Part shown: positions 34,953 to 44,961 of the stretch, piece by piece | How positions within the stretch are numbered: position 1 is the stretch's first letter | How the letters are laid out: the number at the start of each line of letters is the position of its first letter | Origin: Okapia johnstoni | Taxonomy: Eukaryota; Chordata; Mammalia; Artiodactyla; Giraffidae | Assembly (NCBI GenBank): GCA_024291935.2 | Contig: CM044310.1 | Coordinates: forward strand, 83,946,713-84,010,712 | Direction of reading: 5' to 3' | Length of the DNA: 64,000 nucleotides | Notes under the pieces: generated by a model | The model's database searches: none | Seen by the model: the letters and a program-made list of their open reading frames with translations, nothing else | What the model was told of the DNA's origin: nothing | Translations under genes and position numbers: made by a program

Positions 34953-36068
34953 GATGACACTGTTGATGGACCAAAACAGGTACTGGGCAGGAAGCCAGAT
35001 AGAGCAAAGAAAGCGGACAGGGCAAGGAAAGTGCTTGCCTTTTTTTTTATGAATTGGTAAATTTTATATGTGTGAAAACTTCTCATGTGCTACAAACTCA
35101 TTGCTTTTCCTATTAAGTCTGGGTGGGTCACTAAAGATAGTAAATCATGTAGTTACATATCTATATTGCCTTTCCTCTTCAACTGGTAGCACGGTACATA
35201 GAAGAAGCCATGAGCTGGGAAAAATTAGATTCTTGCTCTCCTGGTACCCTGTTGTCAGCTGTCTTGGCATCAGAGCCACCATGATGCCTTCTGCCTGTCT
35301 GTTTCTGTGTTCAATAGTGTTGACTCTCTTATAGAGGGAAAGTGGAAAAGGCATAACCACAACTGGCATAAAACATGATCAAGTAAATTAGGAAAAATCT
35401 GGGTCAGTTAAACAAGTCTTTTTACTGCAGGAATTCTCAGAGCCTTTAGTATGCAGATAATGCCTCTAAGGAGGGTCTATAAAAATTCATAGAACTTCCC
35501 ACACTATGATTTTCTATTTTGCAGGAGTAGAACTCTATGAAACATACCTTAAGGAATGCTGTGTTACATCAAATAAAAATCTACTAATGCATTACAAGCT
35601 TACCAGGTTAAACAAAGTTAGCATAATATGGAGGAATAGGAGAAAGACTCTCACTCACCATTAAAGTTTTGTGTTTTAAACACACTTGTTTTACATGATC
35701 TGCCAGCTGGAAAATAATGTCGTAGACAAAGAAAAGTTATCCACTGTGGCATCATTTTATCTAACATTTCTGTTGATTTCTGGTTCCAAAATTTCCCCCT
35801 TTGAGAGCATGCACATACTCTAGTCTGATTGGGAATTTGATTGCTAGTCAATTTAAAATTCTGGGGCTCTGCTAGAGATGGCTCAGTTCTTGAAACAAAT
35901 TAAGCTCTCATTGTGTGTCATTATCAATGACTAAATGATCAAATAAATGGTGAAATACCTTTCCACATATACATCCTGATCAGAATTTTTTTATTGATAA
36001 CCCTGTTCATTGGAACCAGCAGGTCCTCCCTCCTCCCTTTTAAAAAAATAACTGGCGTTTTCATACAT
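34953..36068. other. Stretch without gene or recognised repeat
   Basis: No repeat family named. Frames of 74-88 codons at 35068-35334 and 35145-35369 overlap in opposite directions and are unremarkable. Confidence 0.45.
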
Positions 36069-36370
36069 GGCTTCACTGACAGCTCAGTTGGTAAAGAATC
36101 TGCAATGCAGGAGACCTTGGTTCGATTTCTGGGTTGGGAAGATCCCCTGGAGAAGGGATAGGCTACCCACTCCAGTGTCCTTGGGCTTCCCTTGTGGCTC
36201 AGCTGGTAAAGAATCTTCCTGCCATGTGGGAGACCTGGGTTCAATCCCTGGGTTGGGAATATCCCTGGAGAAGGGAACAGCTACCCACTCCAGTATTCTG
36301 ACCTGGAGAATTCCATGGACTGTATAGTCCATGGGGTCACAAAAAGTTGGACACAACTGAGCAACTGCTT
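36069..36370 (+). repeat. Bov-tA with two tandem tRNA-like heads
   Basis: A first head-plus-linker unit (36069-36180) runs to 'ccactccagtgtcc' and is followed at 36184 by a second complete head, 'gggcttcccttgtggctc', with the full Bov-A body and tail 'ggacacaactgagcaact'. The two heads differ at several positions, so this is an old dimer or a SINE next to or inside a SINE. Confidence 0.9.
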
Positions 36371-36375
36371 TCTTC

Positions 36376-36412
36376 ATTCTTCTCCAGCACCACAGTTCGA
36401 AAGCATCAATAT
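36376..36412 (-). repeat. Short BovB fragment
   Basis: About 35 bp matching reverse BovB ('cttctccagcaccacag', 'ttcgaaagcatcaat') directly after the Bov-tA tail. Too short to interpret. Confidence 0.55.
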
Positions 36413-36610
36413 TAACAAGAAAACAGAAAGACTCAGAAAACTGAATTTTGATCACTGATTTTGATCCTGAAAACTAAACTGCAACTGGTCAACTAAACTT
36501 AATGCTCAGATCTTCAGCCCAAGTCCTCCAAAGGTTAACAGCCTCTTTGGGGGGCACCCAGAGCTACAGTGATCTAATGTATGGCAGAGGAGGTGTTTTT
36601 AAGCAACATC

Positions 36611-37091
36611 TGCGGTGGTCAAAGATCCGTCTAGTCAAAGCTATGGTTTTTCCAAGTAGTCATGTATGGATGTAAGAGTTGGACTATAAAGAAAGCTGAG
36701 CACCAAAGAATTGATACTTTTGAACTGTAGTGTTGGAGCAGACTCTTGAGAGTCCCTTGAGTAGCCAGTAGAGACAACCAGTCCATCCTAAAGGAAACCA
36801 GTCCTGAATATTCATTGGAAGGACTAATGCTGAGGCTGAAACTCCAGTACTTTGGCCACCTGATGCAAAGAACTGACTCATTTGAAAAGACCCTGATGCT
36901 GCAAAAGATTGAATGCAGGAGGAGAAGGAGATGACAGAGGATGAGATGGTTGGATGGCATCATCGACTCGATGGACATGAGTTTGAGCAAGCTCCAGGAG
37001 TTGGTGATGAACAGGAAAGCCTGGCGTGTTGCAGTTCATGGGGTCACAAAGAGTCAGACGTGACTGAGCAACTGAACTGAACTGTGGTGGC
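36611..37091 (+). repeat. BovB LINE, 5'-truncated, with a decayed TSD
   Basis: A 460-bp BovB 3' part from 'aaagatccgtctagtcaaag' to 'gaactgaactg'. The flanks are 'tgcggtgg' (36611-36618) and 'tgtggtgg' (37084-37091), a short TSD differing by one CpG change. ORF2 debris only, with several stops. Confidence 0.9.
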
Positions 37092-39174
37092 AAGTACTTA
37101 GAAACCACACTGGTTCCAAAACCAATGATGTACAGTGGAAAGAAATAGTGTGTTTTGAAATGTATCACAAAGTACAAGGTATTCCTTATTGTTAAGTAAT
37201 ATAACCTGAAAGTGTAAATAGTCCTTTAGCTTGGAAATACATGTGAACCTGTACTATGCATTATCTGCCCATAGTTTGTATTTACTATGGATCCAGTGTT
37301 CACACTTACAGAGGTTTAGTTCCTTACATAGAGGTATCTGAATTTTTTAAAATTATACTTACTATGGGAATTTTCAGATAAAGTTTAGAGTGATTTTCTC
37401 ATCTGATTAAAGAGTCATACACAAACACTATCGAGAGGCTGGCTGCAAATTTTGCATAATGGCAAGAAACAAACACCACTGTGAAGAAACAGAGATAAAG
37501 AAAAAATGGAAAACAAACTTCAAACTGTGTCACAGGGAATAAATTTCTACCAAGAAATATGCTCTCTTCTAAACTTCATATTTATAACTTTGAAAACACA
37601 TTTTATTTCAAGCAGAAGCAATATAGCAAATGCATTTTACAAGGAAACACATAAACTTATACACACCAACTTTTAAACTTTATGAGAACAGTTCTAGAAG
37701 CCTGGTATAAAGATGATATCTGGCAAAATAAAGGCTTGGGGAGGTATTAATTGGCCCCAATGGGTTTTCCTTTTGGGGAAAAGAGAAACTGAAAACTAAG
37801 ATGAGGGTCTTCCCAAAGTTCATTATATGATTTCTGATTCTGAGTTTCAGTGGCCAGTCTCATTCTTTGTCTTTATAAAATGTTAGGATCCCTTTGCCTA
37901 TTAGCAAGCAGGGGCACTGATGTCTATCCACATATATCTGCCTCACTCTAGTATCCGAGACCCTCAAGAATTTGGTATCACCTCAACAAGCCAACATCAG
38001 ACCCTCATCATCCTCACCTCTCACAATCTCAAACCCCCCATCCAAGGGGTCTACTCATTATTTCCAGTCATAGACCAGTATACTTCAATCAGCTCTCTCA
38101 ATTAATATGTTTCAGTATAAAGCACAATTCATAGATGCCTTTATTATTTCATGTAACTGAGAATTTCAGAGTTGAAATAAGCTTCGGGGTGGTTTGATTC
38201 AGAGATCTGTCCCACTATTTTTCTCTGATTCCCTTGACCATGTCCTACTCTACCTCCCACCATCCCTTTCCAAGTGGCAAAGCTGAGTTAAAGAGCTGGA
38301 ATATGGGTGGATCTTTTTTTCTCCCCTAAACCTTTCCCTGTTTAGCCAAACTTTCCTATGTTGAGAGCACGTACATGAGACCAGGAAAATGATGGGCCAC
38401 ACCTTTGCTTGCATCAGGGGCCATATTTGTTTATTCAGTTTCATTCAACGCAGTACTGTGTTTGCCCCCCAACAAAATGCTTGCCCATTATGTTAAGTAC
38501 AGGGATAAATAGATGAATGAGACCTGGTATTTGTCATCAGGAAATTCACAGACAATGCCTACTGATAATTACAGATAAATAGATAATTACAGTGAAATGG
38601 TTTAAGTGATGAAATGAAGCTCTTCAGTGGCATTAAGGGATTATAATAGAGGAAATCACTACAGGAGATGGTCTTTGCTTCATGGTAAGAGGTATAAGAA
38701 TTACATAGAGACAAGAGATATGGAATTTGCCAGTCCAGAGAGTGAATCTTGTGGCACCTCACTGAGCCCAGGCTTGGAAGAAACTCTGAGAGATCACTGA
38801 CTTCAACCTTCTAAGCACCTTGGAAGCTCTAACCTTAAGCATCTAGCCTGGGAAAGATTGGGAGCAACTCAACTCAAGAGTCCAATCTTGAGAGTCCAAT
38901 CTCAAGAGTCCAATCCCTTCTTCACATCTTGAAGAAACGAAAGAGCTAGAGCAAATACAACTGCCAGGTACCTATGAAAATAAAACTTCTAGTATACTTA
39001 AAAAGAGACAAAAAGTTAGCATTGACCCCAAACTTTGATTCTGCCTCCCAATCGCCTCAGTAATGGTTGACAGCTTACTTTAAATCCAAATTGTACTGAA
39101 GACATACTGAACCACTTATGGAATGGTCAGTTACCAAGAAGTCCTGACACCAAAGGATGCCTACACCATACATA
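37092..39174. other. Long stretch without gene; one tiny tandem repeat
   Basis: No gene. 38430-38570 resembles an old unassigned mammalian repeat. A 14-bp unit 'tcaagagtccaatc' is repeated three times at 38874-38915, with two changes in the middle copy. Confidence 0.45.
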
Positions 39175-39430
39175 GATTATACAATTGAAATATATACATT
39201 ACCATATGTAAAATAGATGACCAGTGTGAGTTCGATGCATGAAGCAGGGCACCCAAAGTTAGTGCTCTGGGACAACCTAGAGGGATGGGTGGGGAGGGAG
39301 GTGAGCTCAGGATGGGGGGGGGGGGCACATGTATACCTATGGCCAATTCATGCTAATGTATGGCAAAACCCACAATATTGTAAAGTAATTATCCTCCAAT
39401 TAAAACAAATTAATCAATTTATAAAAAAAG
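39175..39430 (+). repeat. Ruminant-type L1 3' UTR
   Basis: Plus-strand counterpart of the copy at 20725: 'gagttcgatgcatgaagcag', 'gatgggtggggagggaggtg', a run of twelve G at 39314-39325, 'gtatggcaaaacccacaata', then 'cctccaattaaaacaaatt'. Only 3' UTR is present. Confidence 0.9.
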
Positions 39431-39794
39431 ATAAACCAAACCAAACACAATCTGGGCTTTCTTCCATGTTTCAAAAGATTCACTAGGACACGTTTCCCAG
39501 TTGAAGGTAATCAGAATTTCATGCCATAGTTTTCCACAGTTAATAAAATTCTGGGGGGCGGAAATCATAATTTTTCTTATTTAAACAGCAAGACTTCTCT
39601 ACGGTGATTAAAGTAATATAACAGCTGAGTAAAGCAAAGCTCTTCTTTAGAAGGTACGGTCTTCCTAGTGCTTAAGGAGGCCAAATTTAATATGGGAAAT
39701 CCTAGATAAGGAAAGGGTGATCATCACCAGAAAAGATGAAGGGGACCATATGGCGATGGCCAGATAAGTTGCTTACATTGATTCACTGCATCCA
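39431..39794. other. Stretch without gene or recognised repeat
   Basis: Nothing recognised apart from a short G run near 39552. Confidence 0.5.
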
Positions 39795-39940
39795 GGCCAA
39801 CTCTATGGAAAAAATTATTTGGAAATTGAGGCTTAGGCATGAAGTTATTTACGCCAAAACACGCAGCCAGCAAGTGGAGGTGCTAAATCTAGAACCTCAG
39901 CCTCTGCCTCTTTCCCCTACAATAGCCTTCCTCTGCTTAA
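39795..39940 (-). repeat. MIR SINE fragment
   Basis: Reverse MIR: 'ggaaattgaggcttaggc', 'acgcagccagcaagtgg', 'aaatctagaacctcagcc'. Confidence 0.6.
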
Positions 39941-40561
39941 CCTTGTACCACCTCTACTTAGCTGGGCAGAAACCACTCATTTCTCTCAGAAGTCGTATAA
40001 ACAAAAGGCACTTTTTAGAGAAGAATGAAACATCACAGTTGTGAGCTGCATTCTTCTGATTCCTATTAGCACCATTCTGCTTTTTGCATGCCTGTGTTTT
40101 GCCCTCTGGTAGGTTGGGGGTTGATACAGAAATACTTGAGTGAAGACGGCGATTTGCAAACCATCCTACTGGGTGCCTAATAAAATTCGAATCAAAACAT
40201 GGGGAGAAGAGAAGTTCTCTGTCCTTCTCTTTACAAATAAAGTGTTATGTGCCACTTGCGGGGATCAGGAGCACCATGCTGCGGCTGCATCTGCTCTTTC
40301 TGACAGCTCCTCAAAGAGCCCTGCTTCTTCTTTTTTGCAAGCCAGCAAGCTGTTCTTGGAGAGTACAAAAAGAAACCTGCTGCAGGAAAAAAAAAAAAAA
40401 ACACGTTTCTCTGACAAGCGAGAAGAAATTCAAAATCAACTAAAAAAAAATCAAAACCGAAAATCTATGATAGCTGTCGACGGAAGAAAAACACACAACC
40501 TAGAAAGTGCAAGTTTGGGAACATGACTGAGGACTATAGTCCTGGAAGGAAGCCATCTAGA
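39941..40561. other. Stretch without gene; A-rich patches
   Basis: A 128-codon plus frame (40140-40526) passes through an A15 run (40387-40401). It has low-complexity lysine-rich content at its end and no recognised homologue, so I do not call it a gene. Confidence 0.45.
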
Positions 40562-40770
40562 CTCCCCTGCTGGCTTAAATGGTTAAGAATCACTTGTACT
40601 GCAGGAGACCTGGGTTCAATCCCTGGGTCAGGAAGATTGCCTGGAGAAGGGCATGGCGACCCACCCCAGTATTCTTGCCTGGAGAATCCCATGGACAGAG
40701 GAGTCTGGTGGGCTACAGTCCATAGTGGTACAAAGAGTAGGGCACACTGAGTGACTAACCCTTTCACTTT
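40562..40770 (+). repeat. Bov-tA SINE
   Basis: Plus-strand: a worn head ('ctcccctgctggcttaaatg'), a box-B-like 'gggttcaatccctggg', body and tail 'cactgagtgactaacccttt'. Confidence 0.9.
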
Positions 40771-41340
40771 TTCATATAACCCTGGAGACAGCCCCTCAGA
40801 TAACTCTGAGGAACTTCTCTGAAGACCTAAGGGAGGAACCAGATAGATTTCTTTTTTCGTTGTTGAAAAAAAAAAAAAACATGTAGTTAAATATCCAAGT
40901 ATTATTGCTAATCAAAAAAATCTGACATCTCAAATTAATGATTTTAGTGCCTTTCTGTGTATGGGGAGATGCAAGACGCTGGGCTTGTTGAATTTATTCC
41001 TTTGCTATACATCCTCAATATCTAGAGCCAGTGTCTAAAGCACAGAATGCTTCCTGTTTTTCTCCATCCTGTAATCCCCTTAGGGTGTACCATGGAGCTG
41101 GAGAGGCAGCCACAGTGGCTGATGACTTGATCCATGTAGATAGGGAATGACTGGCAACATCCTTTGTTTACTGGAATGGCAGACAACATTCCTTTTCCAC
41201 ATAGCAAAACCCAAACTCATGTTCTCAATAAAGGAAGTCCTTTTCAGTTAGGAAGAAGAAAGATTGAAAACTCATTGAGTGCAGGGACTGAATGTGTCGC
41301 TATGAGAGAAGGGACCATGCAGGAGATGATTGGGAACTGG
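40771..41340. other. Stretch without gene or recognised repeat
   Basis: An A run at about 40866-40879. Otherwise single-copy-looking sequence with no recognised family. Confidence 0.45.
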
Positions 41341-41351
41341 AGAAAGCATGC

Positions 41352-41568
41352 TGTGGGTGCTAAGTCGCTTCAGTCATGTCTGACTCTTTGCAACCCCATG
41401 GACTGTAGCCCACCAGGCTCCTCTGTCCATGAGTATTCTCCAGGCAAGAATACTGGACTGGGTTGCCATGCTCTCCTCCAGGGGATCTTCCTGATCCAGG
41501 GATTGAACCCACGTCTCTTACATCTCCTGCATGTGTTCTTTACCACTACTGCCACTTGGGAAGCCCGG
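41352..41568 (-). repeat. Bov-tA SINE
   Basis: Reverse-oriented: 'gctaagtcgcttcagtcatg' at the left and the head ending 'gccacttgggaagccc' at the right. Short matching flanks 'gaaagcat' (about 41342 and 41570) are a likely TSD. A 152-codon plus frame crossing it is not a gene. Confidence 0.93.
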
Positions 41569-41959
41569 GGAAAGCATTCTTTCCGTCAAATAGAAAAGAC
41601 ATTTTTCAGCTCTAGCCAATGATGCCTTGAGGACAGGACCCACAGTCCCAGAGCTGGTGGATAGTATAGTTCTTAAAGAGACACTAGGATTTGTAGATGT
41701 TTACGTGAAATTCCCTAGTTTTCAAGTTTTCCAAATTATTATTATTATTTTTCCAGGAAAACTGAATAGGATTCTTGGAACTCAATGTTCCCCTTTCAGT
41801 CTCCAGGATGGAGGAATGCTAGGACCACCTCAAATATCTGAGTGTGGTCTGCAAAGGGAGACATCCTCCAGAAGAGAAATCCCCAAGAATACGCAAGAAG
41901 ATGCCTGGGGCTGTGGAACTGTAGAATTCCTTGGACATAGTGGGGGACATTATAGCAAA
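41569..41959. other. Stretch without gene or recognised repeat
   Basis: A 154-codon plus frame spans 41627-42091 and ends inside a MIR. It shows no domain, signal or family resemblance and is treated as chance. Confidence 0.45.
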
Positions 41960-42150
41960 GCTAACTCTGTGTTTATTGAAAGTTTAACATGTGCCAGGAC
42001 CAGGGCTAAGCTCTTCAATAACATCACCACATACTGTCGTGATTACCACCGTATGAAGCAGGTACAATTCTTATCACCAACATACAGATGAGAAACCAAG
42101 GAGCAACATGACAGCTAGTAAGTGATAAGGAAAGAGTCTGGGTATCCTTC
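41960..42150 (-). repeat. MIR SINE
   Basis: Reverse MIR in good order: 'gtttattgaaagtttaacat', 'gtgccaggaccagggctaag', 'catacagatgagaaaccaag', 'gacagctagtaagtgataa'. Confidence 0.77.
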
Positions 42151-42293
42151 CCCATGGGATTTAATTGAAACACATCAGTGTCCCAAAAATGTCAATTCAT
42201 ACATGATGAATAAATTCCAGGCAGATCCTTGTCCCGGAGGAAGGGAAGGGACCACTATTTTCAAAGACTGACATAAGAGATCTCTTGCCCATC

Positions 42294-42503
42294 ATGTTAT
42301 TCAGGGGTCCCCCAACCTCTGAACAACAGATCACCGCCAATCCATGGCCTATCAGGGACTGGGCTTAATAGTAGGAGGTGAACAATGGGTGAAATGGAAA
42401 CCATCAACCCCCCATCCCCACCCCCACCCCTGGTGTGTGGAAAAATTGTCTTCCGTGAAACCAGTCCCTGGTGCCAAAAAAGTTGGGGACTGCTGATGTT
42501 ATT
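42294..42503. mobile_element. Short hAT element with TIRs and perfect 8-bp TSD
   Basis: A 194-bp element (42302-42495) starts 'caggggtcccccaacc'. Its right end reads, on the other strand, 'cagcagtccccaactt', giving inverted ends. 'atgttatt' occurs immediately on both sides (42294-42301 and 42496-42503), the 8-bp duplication expected of hAT transposition. The inside ('gtgtggaaaaattgtcttcc', 'aaaccagtccctggtgcc') belongs to a widespread eutherian family whose name I do not recall with certainty. Confidence 0.88.
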
Positions 42504-43407
42504 AATATTGATGTTTAGATTATGTTAATATATTTCATGAATTCTAAGGGGCAAGTCTTACTCTGTAAAATCAAAGCTAAATTCAATTGCAATTGTGTAT
42601 TTCTTTTTAGTTTGCAGCCTTGTTATTTAATGGATAAAGTCAGTTTAAAATTTTAAACTGTGACACAACTAATCAAGTAATAAAATGTTTTATCCTTCTT
42701 TTAAGCATAACTGAGTCTTCTCCTGAGAATTATCTTTTAAATTCTTTTAGTATGTTTTGTCTGTTCACAGACATTGACAGTTAAATTCATTTCCTGTGTT
42801 CAATTCACTTCTTCCAAATAGATAATGAGCTTTTCTGAGAAACAACCAGGAAGCTTTGGAAAAAAAGACCTTAGATAAAAATGGCTCCAGTCATTCCTTA
42901 TCTGGTCTGGCCTTGAAGAAATTGACCATGGTTGCCAAGGAAATTTGGTACAGAAGGCTAGAGTGTCAAAGGAAAGATATATGTGGATATTTTTGAATAA
43001 CCAGGGGTAGGTCTGATTAAATGAGAGATTAAAAAGCTGTACCTGACTTATTTGGGCAGCACTGGTACCAGTAGCAAAAGTCACTAGGAGACAGTTTGCA
43101 ATTCAACATATTAAGGACTTGGGAGGAGTCATGCTTTTAAGAAATGTAACACTGGCTTCCATGATGGTGGGATTAGACACCATTTCTGTTGCTGAAAGTT
43201 TCCAACTGAGACCTGCAGTGTCTATGAAATAAAAGATTCCAGCTCAGCAGGAAGTTAGAGAATAAGGCCTTAGGCATTTCAACAATGCTATTATCTATTT
43301 CAGAAAATTGTTCATTTTTATTATTAAGACATGTGAGTGTTTAAGAATGGTTCCAAGAAAGATAATACAGAGATACGTAATATATGTGTAAAAGTTAATA
43401 AATTAAG
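42504..43407. other. AT-rich stretch without gene or recognised repeat
   Basis: No family recognised. A 94-codon minus frame (42800-43084) has no known relatives. Confidence 0.45.
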
Positions 43408-44003
43408 TTTTGGGCTCCAAAATCACTGGAGATAGTGACTGCAGCCATGAAATTGAAAGACACTCCTTTGGAGAAAAACTATGACAAAGACAGGGTATTA
43501 AAAAGCAGATGTATTAAAAGCAGAGACATCGTTTTTCCAACAAAGGTCTGTCTAGTCACAGCTATGGTTTTTCCAGTAGTCATGTATGGATGTGAGAGTT
43601 AGACTATAAAGAAAGCTGAGCACTGAAGAATTGATGCTTTTGAATTGTGGGGTTGGAGAAGACTCCTGAGAGTCCCTTGGACTGCAAGGAGATCAAACCA
43701 GTCAATCCTAAAGGAAATCAGTCCTGAATATTCATTGGAAGAACTGATGCTGAAACACCAATACTCTGGCCACCTGATGCGAAGAACTGACTCATTGGAA
43801 AAGATCCTGATGCGGGAAAGACTGAAGGCAGGAGGAGAAGGAGATGATAGAGGATGAGATGGTTGGATGGCATCCCTGACTTGATGGACATGAGTCTGAG
43901 CAACCTCCAGGCGATCATGAGGGACAGGGAAGCCTGCAGTACTGCAGTCCACGGGGTTGCAAAGAGCTGGACGTGACTGAGCAACTGAACAACAACAATA
44001 AAA
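43408..44003 (+). repeat. BovB LINE, 5'-truncated
   Basis: A ~595-bp BovB 3' part from 'ttttgggctccaaaatcact' to 'gagcaactgaacaacaaca'. A short stretch near 43496-43515 is partly doubled ('ttaaaaagcagatg', 'attaaaagcagaga'). Frames inside are ORF2 tail debris. Confidence 0.92.
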
Positions 44004-44455
44004 TAATAAAAGAATCTAAGTTCCAACTATCTCGATAAGAAATAGAGCCTTAGAAACCTCGTGTGTATTTCTTTTTATCAAATCCCTTTTCTTTCTTCCA
44101 AAGGCAACCAATATTCTGGATTTCACATTCATCCTGTCCTCTTCTTAAAGCTTGTCTATATACATACACTTACTCCTAAAACAATACTGCTTAATTGTGC
44201 CTCACATGGAACTTCTTATAAAAACAGCAGGTATTCTAATGTCTTGCTTTTTCCACAAAATACACAATGTTTTAGATACTTATTGTGTTGAAGTGTGTAT
44301 CTATAGCTCATTCATTTTCATTCTCATTGAATGACTAGCAAAATTTATTCATCCTTTCTATTGTTAATGAACAAAATTTCATTCCTGTTTTTAATACTAT
44401 GTATTATGCTGGTCTGAATACTCTTGATGTGCACTCATAAAATGATTTTCTTTAG
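44004..44455. other. AT-rich spacer between opposed BovB copies
   Basis: No gene or clear repeat. It has a faint resemblance to decayed LINE sequence ('tgttttagatacttattgtg') that I cannot confirm. Confidence 0.4.
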
Positions 44456-44892
44456 GATTCATATTTCAGTCCAGTTAAGTTCAGTCACTCAGTTGTGTCC
44501 GACTCTTTTTGACCCAGTGGACTGCAGCACGCCAGGCCTCCCTGCCCATCACCAACCCCCAGAGTTTACTCAAACTCATGTCCATTGAGTCAGTGATGCC
44601 ATGCAACCATCTCATCCTCTGTCATCCCCTTCTCCTCCCACCTTCTATCTTTCCCAGCATCAGGATCTTTTCAAATGAGTCAGTTCTTCACATTAGGTGG
44701 CCAAAGTATTGGAGTTTCAGCTTCGGCATCAGTCCTTTCAATGAATATTCAGGACTGATTTCCTTTAGGATCTCCTTTTAGTCCAACGCACTCTCAAGAG
44801 TCTTCTCCAACACCACAGTTCAAAAGCATAAGTTCTTCAGCGCTCAGCTTTCTTTATAGTCCAACTCTCACATCCATACTTGATTCATATTT
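44456..44892 (-). repeat. BovB LINE, 5'-truncated, with 11-bp TSD
   Basis: Reverse-oriented 415-bp BovB 3' part (44467-44881) flanked by perfect 'gattcatattt' at 44456-44466 and 44882-44892. It faces the plus-strand BovB 460 bp upstream, so the two could pair as an inverted repeat. Confidence 0.93.
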
Positions 44893-44961
44893 AGGAGGAC
44901 ACAAAGAGCTGGTTTATTGGGCAAATGCAGGCTCACCTTTGCTACATGCAGTAGGCTGCTT

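Noticed and set aside
40140..40526. 128-codon plus open frame
   Set aside because: Runs through an A15 tract and ends in low-complexity text. No recognised family and no splice or promoter context.
41627..42091. 154-codon plus open frame
   Set aside because: Its end lies in a reverse MIR, it has no signal or domain, and one or a few frames of this length are expected by chance over 64 kb and six frames.
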